Source of the DNA: SMYC01 sp965197495
GTDB taxonomy: Bacteria; Acidobacteriota; Vicinamibacteria; Marinacidobacterales; SMYC01
Assembly (NCBI GenBank): GCA_965197495.1
Contig: OZ240210.1
Span: forward strand, 6,076,001 to 6,140,000
DNA: 64,000 nucleotides
Direction of reading: 5' to 3'
The notes under the pieces were generated by a model. The model searched no databases and was not told where the DNA came from. It saw nothing but the letters and a program-made list of their open reading frames with translations. A program made the translations under genes and the position numbers. Shown one piece after another: positions 62,685 to 64,000 of this stretch (its first letter is position 1; each line of letters opens with the position of its first letter).

Positions 62685-63923
62685 CTACGAGGACATCCCG
62701 CGTGCCGCCACCGGCCAGACCGCTTCGACACGCTCGTTTCGGACGGCGTACGTGCGGTCGTAGAGGTTCACGACGGGGTCGCAGTGGGAGACGATCAGCT
62801 CGAGCTTGTCGCCGACTCGGTACGTGCGGCTGGCGTTTTCGTAACGGATCGACCCGAACTCGTCCGAGCCCGATCGATAGGTGATGCCGCTCTCGCCTTT
62901 CACGATCGGCCACGGTCGGTTGATCGTGCACGCCTTCGCGCCCGCGTCCGCGGTGGCGCGGCCCTCGTACTGGTCGTTCAGCACCGTGGTCAAAATCGTC
63001 AAGGACGGTTCGAAATCGGAGTACATCTCGGGGTCGCTCTCACCACCGATGGCAAGATACTGGGCATCCATGAAGACATAGCTCCCCACCTGCACGTCGG
63101 TCAAGCCTTCGGTCTCGTGGTCGATGTTGTAAGTGCCCGTACCACCACCGCTGAAGATCTCGGTGTTCAGCCCGGACCGCTTCAATGACGCCAGCGTTTC
63201 GGCGGCAGGCGCGAGCCGCGCGAGCGTCTGTGCTTTCCTCTTTTCGAAACCCTTGACGTGCTGAGACCCGCCGTCGTAACAGAGCATGCCGCGGAGCTTC
63301 AAACCGGGGAGCCGGTCGACGTGACGCGCGAGCTCGAGAGCCGGCTCGCCGGGCGTGATACCGGTGCGATGCCCTCCAGGGTCGACATCGATGACAACGT
63401 GCGCTACCAGACCCGCAGCCACGGCCGCCTCGGAGAGCGCACGCGCGTTGGCAGGGCTGTCCGTAGCCTGGATGAATTCGTTGCACCATTTGCGCAAAGC
63501 CATCGCCCGCTGGATCTTGTACGGCGTCACGTTGGTGGTCGTCATGAGAATCCGGTCGATGCCGTGCTCGAACATCACCTCGGCCTCGCTCACCTTGGCA
63601 ACGCAGATCCCCACGGAGCCACTAGCAAGCTGGAGCCGAGCGATGGCCGGGCACTTGTGGGTTTTGACGTGCGGCCGGCTCGCGATGCGGTTGCGGCGGA
63701 CCGTCTGCTGCATCGCGCTTAGGTTGGCCTCGAGCGCATCGAGGTCGACAATAAGCGCAGGAGTGTCGAGATCCCACTTCGAGATTCCCACCTCGCGGGC
63801 GGACTCCACGGCTACGGGGCGCGGCTCAGCTCCTGAAGCAGTCGTTGAAGAGCCAGCTGTCCAGATGCCCGCGGCACCAGCAGCTTGAAGAAATCGACGG
63901 CGTGAGACGATATGGTCGGTCAT
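62685..63923 (-). CDS. secreted DSD1-family PLP enzyme (D-threonine aldolase / D-serine dehydratase-like)
   Basis: 412 residues from ATG 63923 (an ATG 10 codons upstream is less likely). The twin-arginine signal VSRRRFLQAAGAAG is clear. The alanine-racemase-like barrel has DLDTPALIVDLDALEANLSA and the PLP Lys in ASRPHVKTHKCPAIARLQ, then CVAKVSEAEVMFEHGIDRIL and VVIDVDPGGHRTGI. The C-terminal metal site of the family (His-x-Cys) is LELIVSHCDPVVNLYD. The enzyme probably cleaves or dehydrates beta-hydroxy D-amino acids in the periplasm. It is intact, unlike its neighbours. The last 47 bases of the window show no gene. Confidence 0.85.
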   Translation of the reverse strand: MTDHIVSRRRFLQAAGAAGIWTAGSSTTASGAEPRPVAVESAREVGISKWDLDTPALIVDLDALEANLSAMQQTVRRNRIASRPHVKTHKCPAIARLQLASGSVGICVAKVSEAEVMFEHGIDRILMTTTNVTPYKIQRAMALRKWCNEFIQATDSPANARALSEAAVAAGLVAHVVIDVDPGGHRTGITPGEPALELARHVDRLPGLKLRGMLCYDGGSQHVKGFEKRKAQTLARLAPAAETLASLKRSGLNTEIFSGGGTGTYNIDHETEGLTDVQVGSYVFMDAQYLAIGGESDPEMYSDFEPSLTILTTVLNDQYEGRATADAGAKACTINRPWPIVKGESGITYRSGSDEFGSIRYENASRTYRVGDKLELIVSHCDPVVNLYDRTYAVRNERVEAVWPVAARGMSS

Positions 63924-64000
63924 AGTGACACCTGTATATGCGAATCGCTGCACGAACGCAACGGCCGCGCTCGCCTGCAGCTACCTCCGCCCATCTACGG

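Noticed and set aside
1..64000. tRNA and rRNA genes
   Set aside because: I looked for conserved tRNA arms (GGTTCGAATCC-type) and rRNA blocks in intergenic regions and saw none; a covariance-model scan would be decisive.

Overview
The window is a high-GC (roughly 58-60%) bacterial chromosome segment under heavy attack by mobile elements. Large Ser/Thr kinases with TPR or TolB-type propeller C-termini, twin-arginine secreted enzymes, DUF2330 and a secreted-protein remnant (16438-16620) that I associate with Acidobacteria suggest Acidobacteriota or a related aquatic or symbiotic lineage. This is inference; no 16S rRNA or marker gene is present. About a third of the window is insertion sequence or group II intron, and many host genes are frameshifted, truncated or fused, so the locus looks like a decaying accessory region.

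Layout. 1-1.3 kb: pyruvate kinase (partial) and a GT2 glycosyltransferase. 1.3-12.6 kb: remains of three kinase genes with an IS110-type element, an ISL3 copy and a group II intron sitting in the codons of the ATP-binding glycine loop of one kinase. 12.6-16.5 kb: frameshifted D-aminoacylase, intact cystathionine beta-synthase, broken phytase-like gene. 17.2-23.3 kb: a lipoprotein / permuted D-amino-acid oxidase / dihaem cytochrome operon whose first gene carries an ISL3 copy with an IS3 element nested in it. 23.5-28 kb: metallopeptidase lipoprotein, DinB protein, a decayed kinase and a tightly coupled PspC - ECF sigma - anti-sigma - PspC operon. 28-31.8 kb: ETF-quinone oxidoreductase and an aconitase-like protein with swapped domain order. 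32.0-37.8 kb: DnaA-box-like cluster, a TTAA-flanked MITE, then a nest of ISL3, IS1380-like, ISL3 fragment and IS256. 37.8-45.3 kb: M28 peptidase, cupin and kinase pseudogenes, DUF2330/RnfD-like pair, LexA, small proteins. 45.3-49.4 kb: transposase remnants, a methyltransferase and an intact IS1380-like element. 49.6-54.9 kb: gamma-glutamyltransferase and a three-gene 2-oxoacid:ferredoxin oxidoreductase operon with hallmarks of oxalate oxidoreductase. 55.2-59.1 kb: a fourth ISL3 copy interrupted by IS1634. 59.1-62.5 kb: a graveyard of ferredoxin, amidase, amidohydrolase, molybdenum hydroxylase and hydrolase remnants. 62.7-63.9 kb: a secreted DSD1-type PLP enzyme.

How the genes fit together. 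Surviving metabolism leans to peptide and (D-)amino-acid breakdown (M28 peptidase, gamma-glutamyltransferase, D-aminoacylase, D-amino-acid oxidase with cytochrome, DSD1 enzyme, cystathionine beta-synthase) and to low-potential electron flow (OOR-like complex, ferredoxins, ETF-QO, RnfD-like protein). The most informative structures are the OOR-like operon, the permuted D-amino-acid oxidase, the TTAA-specific IS1380-like family with its MITE, and the conserved start-codon hairpin of the ISL3 elements.
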